A DNA stretch of 64,000 nucleotides from Neoscytalidium dimidiatum (lineage: Eukaryota; Ascomycota; Dothideomycetes; Botryosphaeriales; Botryosphaeriaceae), in the NCBI GenBank assembly GCA_037367355.1, contig CM074703.1:62001-126000 (forward strand). The letters run 5' to 3'. Both the position numbers and the translations under genes were made by a program. Of this stretch, positions 12,494-22,736 are shown piece by piece. Positions within the stretch are counted from its first letter, which is position 1; every line of letters begins with the position of its first letter. The notes below the pieces were generated by a model that was given only the letters and a program-made list of their open reading frames with translations, ran no database searches and was not told the DNA's origin.

Positions 12494-13900
12494 ACTATAA
12501 CTAGTACGTCTACGTAGCTTTTAATTAGTTAAGGTCCGCTATCTAAAATAACGTATTTACCGTTTACTACTAGGCGAATATTTATAAGTCGTTATTTTAT
12601 ATATTTATAGTAAATATAAGCGTTTAAGCTAGTATCTATAATCTATAAGAGCTATATTATAGTAGGACCTTACTTTTAAGCTAAGAAAGCTATTAGTACC
12701 GTCTTTACTATAGCTACGAGTAACCTAACTTCTATAGTTAGTACTATAGGCTTCTTTTAATTAAGAATTCGTTTATTCCTTACTAGTACTATATCGACTT
12801 TCGCCTTAAGTTTAGGGTTCCTAAGTACGTTATTAACTTTCTCTACTATCTTCTTACGTAGTTACTAATTCGTAGGACGAATAGATAGATTAATATAATA
12901 GTATATAGAGTACTAATAGTACTTATTATAGAGGTATTTTAGCTTCCTCTATCCTAAAGAATAGCCCCTAAATTCTACTAAGAAGGCTTATTTAGGTTAC
13001 TTATATAGGTTCCCTTTTAACTCTACCTCGGTTCTATACTATTTATATATTATAATAATACTATAGTCTAATAAGAGGTTATTCTTAAGTAGTATTCGTT
13101 AGTTTAAGGCGTAGATTTTGTCGTACTTCTAAAGTATTACTAGAAAGGCTATACTAGTATACTTAGTAGTTATAAGAATAAGATTATTTACTTCTATACG
13201 AAATACCTATTCTTTCTATTTATCTATCTATAAGAGGACGTTTTAATAAGTAGGTAGTGTCTAAAGCTTTATATATTCTATATATAGCTATTCGATAATA
13301 CTATCTTCTAGTAGTACTACTCGTTTCTAAAGGGTACGGAGTAGCGTCTATAGGTAATAATCCTTAACTCTCCTAAGAACTAGTTAGTATTAACGTCTAA
13401 TTAAGTTAGTAATAACCTTAGATAGCTATAAAATACGGTCCTTAGCCTTTAAATAGCACGAGAGATTTCGTTTATATTCTACTTTAAGTTTATTATTCGA
13501 CTATAGGTTAAGATTTAATAACGAGGAGCCTTATATAGCTAAATTTAGGCTTAGTATAGGTTCCTTTAGTTACGTTAGCTTATTAGGCTTACTAGGGTCG
13601 ATATATTCGAATATTTTATCGGATTTTGCCTTAATTCTAATAGTATTAATCTAGTCTTCCTATTTATTAGGGCTAGTTAGTATAACTAGTACACGTAAGG
13701 CTATTATAGCGTATATACTAGTATTTAACTAGCCTTATATAGCGTAGTTCGTGCGTAAAGGAAGCGTTCCTTAATAAAATAACTAAAGAGCTTCGTACTT
13801 TTAGATTCGAAGAAGGTATACGACTCTCGATTAAGTACTTAAATACTAGGTAGTAGTAGTAGTAGGATATACTAATACTACCGTATATATTATTACCTAG
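12494..13900 (-). mobile_element. Ty1/copia, upstream part (gag-protease), RIP-inactivated
   Basis: Just outside the gypsy insertion the minus strand encodes YVILDSGP (about 12,530-12,560), a decayed form of the copia protease motif WxLDSGA. The upstream gag region follows at higher coordinates. With the IN-RT-RNase H part at 3028-5909, this makes one copia element split by the gypsy insertion. The outer end (about 13,800-14,090) is AT-rich, and I could not define its LTR. Confidence 0.65.
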
Positions 13901-14099
13901 ATACTATAGGTTAACTTATATATATATATTACTCGGAAGGTATTAATACGCGGGCCGGGCTTATAACTATTAAACTAGTTAGTTAATAGGGTACTATATT
14001 AAGTAGTAATAATTAGTAGAATAAATAAATTAGTATACTAGTAAAAAATACCGAATAAGGGTGATTATATATATTTAGTATACGCTAATGAGTAAGCGA

Positions 14100-15262
14100 A
14101 ATTAGTGGCGGAATTAAGTGTGAAAGGAACGTGCTATAATGGAAAAAACAATGACTGCAACACCAGTGTTTGACATTCGTCGACGCCGAGATGGGCCTCT
14201 CTGATTCAACCATGAAAGTCCCAACACAAGGCCTGCAACAAGTATTCGTTGCGACTCTCACAGTATTTGTGAACTCAGTCAGCCCACAGATTGCTGCAGT
14301 CTTGGGGCCCAGCTAATTCCATTATGTGAAGGCGGGTTTCTTCTCTCTTTCCTTCCTTCTAATACTATAATTTGATATCATCTCATTCCATGGTGGCTTG
14401 AGCCAGCGGGCTGATCTCATAGCCCCCCAATAATTCCGGAACGCCGATTTGTTTCTGATCCCGTTGAATCTATCTATTCCGAAGCACCCCTCATGCATGT
14501 TTACTCTCTCTACCCTTATTCGTTGCCTTCTCACCCAAGACCTCACGCATCTCCGTTTTGCCGCAGCTATGTAATCTTTTCAAGCAATGCTATTTAATTT
14601 TTTCATGAGACAGAGGATCACGCATATCTCTGTGTTCCTATTTCAAAGGCTTTAGCATTTACTTAAATCTGGTTCATTGGTGGCTGTGCCCGTATGCATA
14701 AATACTTCATCTCACTGTGCCTATCGCCTGCAGGGTCTATATCTACAGCCTCATGTTGATTACTTCTTCTTCTGATGGGACCGGAGATGAATATAAGCTG
14801 GGTAAGCTATCTTGAAAAGCTGCGCGTGAATCTGGACTGCAGTTGGAATGGTGACAAGCGAAAATTGAACGTAAGCAATAGTGGCTATTAGCTACTGCAC
14901 CAAGGGCATGAAAGAATGTAAGTTCGACGTGCTAAATCCATAGCAATGGATATCCACTTTGTCTATGTAAGTACTGCAAAGGCACACGGACGCACTATAC
15001 GAACGCCACGCGGATTTGCGCCGACTCCGAGCTTCCCCGCAGCTCCCCCAACATAACTATCCACGTCGACAACGCCTTGTACGATCTACAATGTGGATAC
15101 GTACGGGGTCATAGAAGCTGAGCCGGTCGCATTCTGCGTGAATTGATGTTATTTTGATGTCTTCGGGCTGTGCGTGCGGTTGGCCTGCAGGGGCTAAAAA
15201 GTTGAATACCCAACCTTTTCCCACTCTTCATCATCATCAAAGCAGCTTCAAAACAAAAGGAA
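14100..15262. other. Intergenic region, nothing recognised
   Basis: Normal-composition DNA between the RIP block and the tRNA. Only short chance frames are present, and I see no conserved motif or repeat. Confidence 0.5.
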
Positions 15263-15348
15263 TGCATCAGCCGGGAATCGAACCCGGTTCTCAACCTTGT
15301 TGCTGAGGTACTGGGAAGGTTGAATCATAACCATTAGACCACTGATGC
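15263..15348 (-). tRNA. tRNA-Gly(CCC) with a 14-nt intron
   Basis: The minus strand gives a complete cloverleaf. The acceptor stem GCATCAG pairs with CTGATGC over all 7 pairs, with an A discriminator. The D arm begins TGGTCTAATGG as in fungal glycine tRNAs. The anticodon stem is CAACC/GGTTG, and the T arm is CCGGG-TTCGATT-CCCGG. The anticodon loop reads TTCCCA...A, giving anticodon CCC after U33. The 14 bases GTACCTCAGCAACA interrupt it after position 37, the canonical site for tRNA introns. The mature length is 72 nt. Confidence 0.9.
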
Positions 15349-16586
15349 TATGGTGGTTTCCTTGGGGCAATTGGTGCATTACCGTACTATGTCCCAAGTG
15401 TAAAACTCTACCTCCAAACTTTGCTCGTTCATGAGCCCGACGTTGCTGCAGAAACATACGGGTGCATTTTATTGATCGGGAATCCTGTGGGCAGGGGTTA
15501 GACAAGAGAAGTGCCGCTACTCTTGAGAATTTAAGAGATAGCTGGTTCCAACGCCTTGCGGGAATGTTGCGTAGCTTTAAATCTCTGAAATGGAGGCAAA
15601 GGATGCCAGAAAAGAGCGGCAGTCCTTCCGATCGACATTCAGGGGCGCAAAGTCTTCAGGGTCGTTCGGTGCCAGAGTCCGGAACATTGTGGGCATCCTG
15701 AGAACAAACAGTCTAATCCGGGTTCGAAGAGGCTTTTCTGAGGAAAGAATGTGAGCAGGTTTTTATTTTCGCTGCGGTTTGTCGCTTCCTTAAAGTGGTT
15801 TCGGCTCAGTGTAGACGGTGCGATTTGCGGTACGACTGCGTCATTTCGTAACGTTTTCCTGCTGATTGGCTACAGGATAGATCATTGGTGGCGTTTGATC
15901 CTAGATCTCTCATGTCAGCATCGCGATCTATTTGTTGCTGTAATTTGGAACATGCTCACTCCACGACCGGTTATACTATCAATATAATGACAGGCTGATT
16001 TAAGTTCTAGAAGTTGAAGCAGCTATCTAGATCCCAGTGTGATAATTATCTGCATTTTCATCCGGAAGAGCTCTTTCAAAAGCGATGGCAGGATCACGTT
16101 TGTGTAGACTCATGTCAAGAAGGCATATGAACTAATAATTTTACTGTCCTCCTCTTTTTCTTTTGAAAAAAAAAAAAAGAAGACAATATTCACCCAAGCT
16201 ACTCCCCGCCGTGCTGGTGCGATATCTAATGTATGACCACCGGAGGAGAGTTGATGAGGAATCTGTTATACTTCAATGTATCAGCACTCCAACATTTATC
16301 GAAGTGGCTTCACCGATTATAGTATGACAGCACGTCCTTTGCTAACCTTTCTACTATTAAGCTTTTGCGAAACTGGTGGTCCAACGAGATCCCCGATCAA
16401 ATGTAGATAAAACTACACGATAATCCACCGATACACTCTCCGGTGGTGCACGGACCATGCGTGATGGAGGGGTGCATCATGGATTCCAAGGTCGCGACTC
16501 GGCCAACTCACCAACCACCACCACCTCCTCACATCTTCCTCCGCACGCACTCCTGCCTCGACCTCCCCGCCGCCGCCCCGCCCACC
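15349..16586. other. Intergenic region upstream of the Get4 homologue
   Basis: No gene recognised. A 13-base A run occurs near 16,167. The last about 150 bases are C-rich with a CCACC-type context, as expected for the promoter and 5' UTR of the following gene. Confidence 0.4.
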
Positions 16587-17734
16587 ATGACGTCTAAAAT
16601 CGAAAAGACGATAGCACGCCAGCAAGAAAAGTAAGACAATCCCGCCTCCCATCATGTTCCACGCTTTCGCTCACGCCGCCGCTATACCAGAATCGCCGAG
16701 GGCCAATTCTACGAGGCGCACCAGCAGCTCCGCGTGATCGGCACCCGCTACGTCAAACAGTCGAACTGGAACGCAGCGATCGATATCCTCGCGTCGGGCG
16801 CGCAGCTCTTGCTGCAGGCGGGCCAAGGCGGCAGCGGCGGCGACCTGTGCCTCTTCCTGCTCGAAGTTTACACCAAAGCCGAGAAGAAACCGGATGCAGC
16901 GGCCAAGGCGAAGCTGCTGTCTTTGCTGAGGAGCTTCCCGCCGGAGGAGCCGACAAAGAAGAGGTTCATCGGGGAGATGATTGGGTACGTTGCGCGGTAC
17001 AACTGCTGGTCTGGTTCGGTGGACTGACGCGGTTGCAGATGGTCGGCCAAGTTTGGAGAGTACCCGGCTGGAGACCCGGAGCTGCATCACGTAGCAGGCA
17101 CGGTGCTTGCGGAGGGTGAGTGCACGTAGGAAATTCTGCGGCAAGCTGAGACTGACAGCGCGTAGATGGTGATGCATACGACGCAGAACGGCACTTTGTC
17201 CACGGCACGCGCGACTCGCCCGAGCACCTCGTCAAGCTTGAGTACGAATGGTATAGCGAAGACGACTCCCACACCGCGCCTCTCTACGCTGCGCGCGCGG
17301 TGCTTCCCTACCTTATTGCCGGCAACGTGCGAGCCGCGAACCAATGCTTCCTGCAATTCACGACGCGGTTATCGCAGGCGAACCCTTCTCTCGGTGTCCA
17401 GGACGTCAGCAGCTCGAGTCTCGACCTCCGCATATATCCCTCGCTCCCGCTTCTCAACTTCCTCGGACTGCTGCTCCTAGCGGTAACGCGCGGCAGTGCG
17501 GACCTGTTCAGGATGCTTAAGAGCCATTATAAGACGCACTTGGATCAGGTGTCCGGTTGGAACGATGCGCTGGATCAGATCGGCGAGATGTACTTTGGCA
17601 TCAGGATTCCCAGCCAGAGCAACCCGCTCATGGACATGATGAGCAGCATGTTCATGGGCGGTGGCGGCGGCGCGGGACAGAAGCCCAAGTCTAAGCGGGT
17701 AGAAGCGCCAGCTCCGGCGCCAGGCCTGGACTAG
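16587..17734 (+). CDS. get4: Get4-like subunit of the GET tail-anchored protein pathway
   Basis: The protein is 327 aa from four exons: 16587-16630, 16691-16984, 17039-17115 and 17166-17734. All three introns are GT-AG and the exons total 984 nt. Get4 is the cytosolic adaptor that, with Get5, hands tail-anchored membrane proteins to the Get3 ATPase. It is an alpha-helical repeat protein, and the sequence shows the characteristic N-terminal segment IAEGQFYEAHQQLR followed by TRYVKQSNW and AIDILASGAQLLLQAGQ. Mid-protein GDAYDAERHFVHGTRDSPE and the C-terminal YFGIRIPSQSNPLMDMMSSM also fit the family. The length matches fungal homologues (about 310-340 aa). The start at 16587 is chosen because it opens a short charged leader that splices directly into the conserved helix; its context is CCACCATGA. 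The C-terminus ends in a Gly-rich, then Pro/Ala-rich tail. A conserved housekeeping gene with no link to the cluster at 46-63 kb. Confidence 0.92.
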
Positions 17735-17933
17735 ATACATGGGATGGAGAATGTTGTAAAATAAAAAGGAATAGAAATATCATGATCATGATCTGATGTC
17801 TACACAGACCCCGGGGTATCTTGCCAACCATTGCACTAGACCTCTGGCGCCCAGAACACCATGCATGCATACCGAAACCAGCTCACACAATCCCTAGCAA
17901 AAGGATGTTATGCTTGGCCAAAGACCCGTTGAT

Positions 17934-18531
17934 TTAAGAAGGCAGCGGATCATCACCTTCAAACATCCACTTATCCTCCTCCAACGACTCGACCTTTGCG
18001 CGTAGACTAGCCTGCAGCGTAGCCTTGAGCTCTGCACCCACACATTAGCACACGTCTCCCCAACCTTCCCCATCAACCAGCTCACCGTTCGGCTCGATAT
18101 GCTGCTGATGCTTCCGATACGTCTCAATCAACCTACTCTCAACCTCTGTCCCTCCACCAAGTCAGAAGTCAGCAAATGTCCCTACCCTCCTAAATCGCAA
18201 AGGTAAACCTACCTCTCTCCTCCCTCGCATCGTCCCGCGGCAGAGGGCCGACATTCGGCATTTCTAGCTGATAGTTCCCCTCATCATCCCGCGCCACGAT
18301 GTCCCGATCCTCGTGCACCACATGCGCCACCCCGCCTTCTTGCCGCTCGTCTGCCAGCTGCAGCGTCGTGGCCGACGTCGCGGATGTCGAGGATGGGCCG
18401 CCACCGCCTCCGTTTCCGCCTGGATTTGTGGTCGAGGAGTTGGGGCGCCGCGATAGATTGCTGCTGAAGAGGTTGCGGCGCATGCCCGAGGCGGTGGTGG
18501 TGCGGTGGGGTGGTGGGGGGCGAGAGGACAT
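17934..18531 (-). CDS. Small conserved-looking protein with acidic helical C-terminus, function unknown
   Basis: The protein is 158 aa from three exons (minus strand): 18213-18531, 18086-18145 and 17934-18031. Both introns are GT-AG and phase 1, and the total of 477 nt closes in frame. Residues 1-60 are low-complexity (Pro, Ser/Thr and a Gly run), probably disordered. Residues about 65-105 contain HEDRDIVARDDEGNYQLEMP. Residues about 107-158 form a charged, probably helical region (VESRLIETYRKHQQHIEP, then ASLRAKVESLEEDKWMFEG) and end DDPLPS. Clean splicing and the biased disordered-to-helical layout support a real gene. I do not recognise the family. It shares a 426-bp bidirectional upstream region with RAI1. 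Its 3' end lies about 200 bases from the 3' end of the Get4 gene. Confidence 0.7.
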
Positions 18532-18957
18532 GGTCGTTACTGGAGGTGGTGAGGCCCGCTGGGCGCGACGGGATTCGGCGGCACGCGCTCGGGCGTGGAG
18601 GAAATCCAGGATCGGCCGCGTCGATTCGAGGAGCTACGCGTTAAGGATGGGTAGGTAGGAGGTTCGTGGCGAAGATTCTGGCGGCGGGAGTGCCGCATGG
18701 CAACCATGTGTTTATACAACACGCGCGTGCTTCCTCGGCGCTATTTTCGGAGATTCTGCGCATGACGTCGGCGCGAGCACCTCCACAGGGTCCAATAATC
18801 GTCCTTCTCCCGCTCCCGCTTCCCGCTTTCCACCTGCGTCCGCGCGCGGCTCTCCCGATTCGAGACCTTCCCTTTCTCCACGCCGATATTCGATCTCTCT
18901 CTTTATCTTCAATTCCTGTGCATGTCAATCCGATCATAGCCCCCGCCTGTGCCCGCC
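18532..18957. promoter_or_regulatory. Shared divergent promoter region (small protein / RAI1)
   Basis: This 426-bp gap lies between two start codons that point away from each other, so it must hold both promoters. A CT-rich stretch just upstream of the RAI1 start (about 18,880-18,930) is typical of fungal housekeeping promoters. No specific operator recognised. Confidence 0.6.
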
Positions 18958-20662
18958 ATGGAACAGGAGGCTTTTTACTTCAGACCGGCCAACGTCGGCC
19001 CCAAATTCGAGAACCAGCCCGTTAAGCTCAAGGCACCTGAGGTAAGAGATCTACAATGTTCAGGGCGGACAAAATAAGCTGAATCTCGCTGAAGGAGATT
19101 GCCGCATTCTCTTACGATGAAGATCGTGAGCTTCATCTTGACAGCCGCTCGCTCAACTACTACTTCAACCCTTCCCCTCGTGGCACCGAGGGGAACATCA
19201 ACCTTGCCGACGGCTTCGACACTTTCCGCAGGGCCGACGACACCCTGGATGAGCATCTCACCGGCCTGCTGGCTGCCATCATGGAGAAGGAGAAGAAAGA
19301 CCAGGCGAAGCTCAACGCCAAGTTCATCTCCTTTCGCGGCATGATGACCAATGTATGCACACTAATTCGCCCAGTAGCCATCCTTCGGTCCAACTATTCT
19401 GACTGTCCACTCATCATATAGCTTCTCACTCTGCCTTACTGCTACAGGGCGGATGATTGGCGAATGAATCTCACATTCTTCGACGTAAGATTCCCCGCCT
19501 CGGAGCATTCTTGAAAAAAAATTTTTTTTTTTGACTGACCCTGGCACAGGGCACGATGTGAGCATCTAAACATTGGTGTATTCCGTTTGCGGCAACTCAA
19601 TGCTAATATCTTGCAGCTTCATTGAAGAGGACAAGTCCTACAAGCTAGAGAAGAAGAAAGAGAAAGAGAGCCGCGGCAAATTCGACGACCGGATGAACTT
19701 CTACTATGGTGAGAAGGGCAGTCCCTCAAGCTCTCCACGAGGTGGGTATTAATCTTCTGCGTGCTTGACCCTCCAGGCTTCAAATTTGAGACTATGTTCA
19801 CCATTCCGGACACCTGGGACAACGTCAGTCGCGAGGAGATCGAGAACCGCAACGAGAAGATCGTCAGCAACGTCGCCCAGTACTGCTCCGTCGTCAGAAC
19901 AGAGATCGGCGAGATGAGCATGATCATCGGAGGAGAGGTCGACTGCAGTACGTCCAACCCCCCCTTCCGTCCGTCCCTCCTCTCTCGCTTCAGAGCATCC
20001 CGTCATACCGACAATACTAACCCCACGAACAAAAAAACAGTCTGGGACGGCAAGCTCCCCGGCGAGACGCGCCACAACTACGTCGAGCTGAAGCAGACGC
20101 GCTGGATCGACCCGAGGCTGCCGCGCCACCGGCTGGAGCGCGAGCACGAGAACTACGACTTCCGCAAGCTCAAGTACTGGGCGCAGTCGTACCTGATCGG
20201 CTGCCCGCGCATCGTCGTCGGCAAGCGCGACACGCGCACCAACCGCCTCGTGCCGCCGCTCGACGTCTTCGACGTGCTCGACCTGCCCAAGGCCAGCACC
20301 AAGTGGAACGCCCGCGTCTGCAAGCAGACCTGGGCCGGGCTGCTGGAGTGTGAGTGATCAACCCGCCCACCCACCCGCCCTAAAGACACCTTTGTTTTCC
20401 CTTCCTCCCCCTCGTTGCTGGCTGTGTGGACTGACAAGGCGATCAACCAGGGCTGTGGGACAGGATCAACGGCACCACGGGCGTCTGGCAGCTGGAGAAG
20501 GCCGAGCACCAGGATTGCGTCCGCCTCATCCGCAGGGAGACGGCCGGCACCGGCCAGATCCTGACGGACGAGTTCGTCGCCCACCGGCTGGCGTTGGCCG
20601 GCCAGGCGCCGGCTGCCGTCTCCCCTGCAGACGGGGTTGGGGCGGACGCCGCAGTTGAGTAG
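18958..20662 (+). CDS. RAI1: Rai1/DXO-family decapping nuclease
   Basis: The protein is 398 aa from eight exons: 18958-19041, 19095-19352, 19422-19484, 19550-19557, 19617-19708, 19777-19947, 20041-20349 and 20451-20662 (1,197 nt). Rai1 binds and stimulates the nuclear 5'-3' exonuclease Rat1 and removes defective caps from mRNA. Family landmarks are visible: N-terminal EIAAFSYDEDRELHLDSRSLNYY; a mid-protein FRGMMTNLL...YCYR block; IGGEVDC, the acidic metal-binding GxExDC-type motif, near residue 225; and YVELKQTR, the E-x-K catalytic motif, shortly after. WAQSYLIGCPRIVVGKRD follows and closes the conserved core. The length matches the family (about 380-400 aa). Exon 4 is only 8 nt long. It supplies Gly-Thr and the first two bases of an Ile codon, giving the conserved GTIFIEED, so it is required rather than an artefact. 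Confidence 0.94.
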
Positions 20663-21055
20663 GCGAGTGGCCGGATGGCGGGTTTGGTGGCATCGAGCGG
20701 CGTTTAGGGCGGATACCCATTTGTTTTCTTGCTTTGTCCTCTCTCTCTCTCTCTCTATTTGGCCCAGGATTGAGCGTAGGAAATGATTGCATCGCTCAGC
20801 CGGCTGCCCATGTGTGCGGTCGGCTGGTCGCCTTTTCTTTTCACCGCGAGGCAACCGGGCGTTGACTTTGCATGAAAGATGTAAAATTTTTTTTTTTTTT
20901 TCGAAACGCGTATCTACGTGAAAAGCATCAGATCTCTCTCCCCCTCACTCTTAACTACACCTTCCCATCTGCCAACCGCTACGGTCGTATCAGCTCGCTC
21001 TTGCGTTTCCGAACGACCGAATGGTTAAGACTGCACAGCATTCTTGTGAGAGTAG

Positions 21056-21241
21056 GGAGGGAGGGAGGGAGGGAAAAAAAGGCGTTGTCTGGCACGCAGC
21101 GTAGCCCGCGCAGTCGGGCGACGGCTTGCCAAAACAGCTCGCCGGGCAAGCGACCTCGTGGGCGTTTTGGCTGATGTTTTTTTTTTCTTTTTCTTTTGAT
21201 GATCTGCGGAGAGAGGGAGAGGGAGAGGGAGAGGGAGAGGG
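21056..21241 (+). repeat. Purine-rich simple repeats (GGGA and GAGAGG)
   Basis: A GGGAGGGA-type tract near 21,056-21,078 and a (GAGAGG)n tract near 21,211-21,241 lie in the RAI1 3' flank, with a T-rich run between them at about 21,176-21,197. Confidence 0.8.
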
Positions 21242-22617
21242 ACGGTTGTGTTTGGTTGGGGGGTTTGGGGGGAAGGACATATACGCGTTAATTCTGGTTT
21301 TCCTCGGATCTGCTGACCCGGCACAGAATCTCCTGTTCTATGCATCATGGAGACTTGCGGTGGGTTTGTCAGGGTCAATGAGCCAAGAGTATATATATAC
21401 GAGTGCGTGGACGGTTGGGGGAGGTCCAGATGGCCTGAGGGCCTGAGCTGTGTGTTGATCTGCTCATGTAGGTATTCAGAGATATTAGTGATGTGTTGGT
21501 TTCCTCATTTATTTTTCATGGGCCTCTGAAATACTGGAATCTTTGAAATGCTGGACCATGAGGCTTTTGAGTTGTTCTATTCGTATGAATGAAGACATTT
21601 CATTGGTGCCGTTGAAGTTAGCTGTACGAAAACTACGAGTAGTAGATAGGGCGGCCAGCGAGGCTGACTGTCTACTTGTGTAGATCAGATTACTGAACGC
21701 GCTTGAATTCCTTTGGTGATCAGGTAGGAGTTCTGATCTCAGCTTTTCGCAGCAGGGGAAAATATTCATTAAGACATCATGCAATGCTCTTTCCGTCGCT
21801 ATCCGACGTACCTTTATCCCTCAATTATCAGAGCGATCGCTTGTAGACATTTCTGTATGAAGACATGTGAATCAGGGCAGAAGAAGTCGTATAACAGACC
21901 ACATGTAAACAGATTGAACGGGAATGCGGATCCCGATGAATGACTCAGTCGCGAGCAGACGGCTTCGGTCGTGCTCGGACCGTAATACGCTTTGAAGAAC
22001 AGTTCGAGAAATTCCATCCCCGTGACGTTGACTCCGTACCTGCGTCCTTCCAAGGACCAAGGCAGCCTTATGGCGGACCTTGACCTGTTCATGGACGCAG
22101 GCACAGCGGAGCGTGCCTGTTCCTCTCCGCCGCGGTCTTCACGCCGATTGGGCGCGGGTGTGTCTCATCGGATGCTGCTACTTCTTACGGAAAAAGAGCG
22201 GAAAGAAGTCGAAGACATGATTCAGTTGCGGCGAAAGCACGAGCACGGTGAACCCTCTTAGCACGTCAGAGGTATATGGTACCGAGCAGGTGCTTGAGAT
22301 GCTCGGGGAAGATGATCTGCCCGCCTTAATTGCGGGCGATGGGACGTTGTCGGTAAAATTACCGACCTCTCTAGCAGCGAGACGGACGTCAGGAGGCAGA
22401 TCAGGCACCGGGAAGAAATAATGCAGGATGGCTGTTGAGCCCGACGAGGCTAGTAGCTGGGGCGACGTAGGAAACGACCAATGCCGAGAACCCAATGGCT
22501 TCCAAATAACGGCCCGTCCAGAGCGACCGGAGGGAAAGTCGGGGAAGGCGGATCTGTAGCCGTGCTGTGCAGGGAGCCTTGAAATCCTTTGCACCGTGGA
22601 TGAGCCGGAGTCGCAGT

Positions 22618-22736
22618 TTGGTGGTTGCAGATTGTGGGGCCGGCCGGCCGAGCTCGGGGCCCTCCAGTGCAAGGAGTTGGTGGTTGCAGATTGTGGGGCC
22701 GGCCGGCCGAGCTCGGGGCCCTCCAGTGCAAGGAGC
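22618..22736 (+). repeat. Two-copy 59-bp tandem repeat
   Basis: The copies starting at 22,622 and 22,681 are identical over at least 55 bases. They include GGGGCCGGCCGGCCGAGCTC and end AAGGAG. The unit is very GC-rich, with a palindromic GGCCGGCCGGCC core. It is not obviously part of a gene. Confidence 0.9.

Larger units (their letters stand above)
1..14090. other. RIP-affected AT-rich block with sharp right boundary
   Basis: CA and TG are almost missing over this block while TA is greatly over-represented and CG is retained. This is the pattern expected when CpA is mutated to TpA on both strands (repeat-induced point mutation). Normal CA/TG frequency returns abruptly at about 14,060-14,100. 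No intact gene lies in the block; the two longest open frames here (80 and 60 codons, at 1556 and 8447) fall inside retroelement sequence and are chance. Confidence 0.9.
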
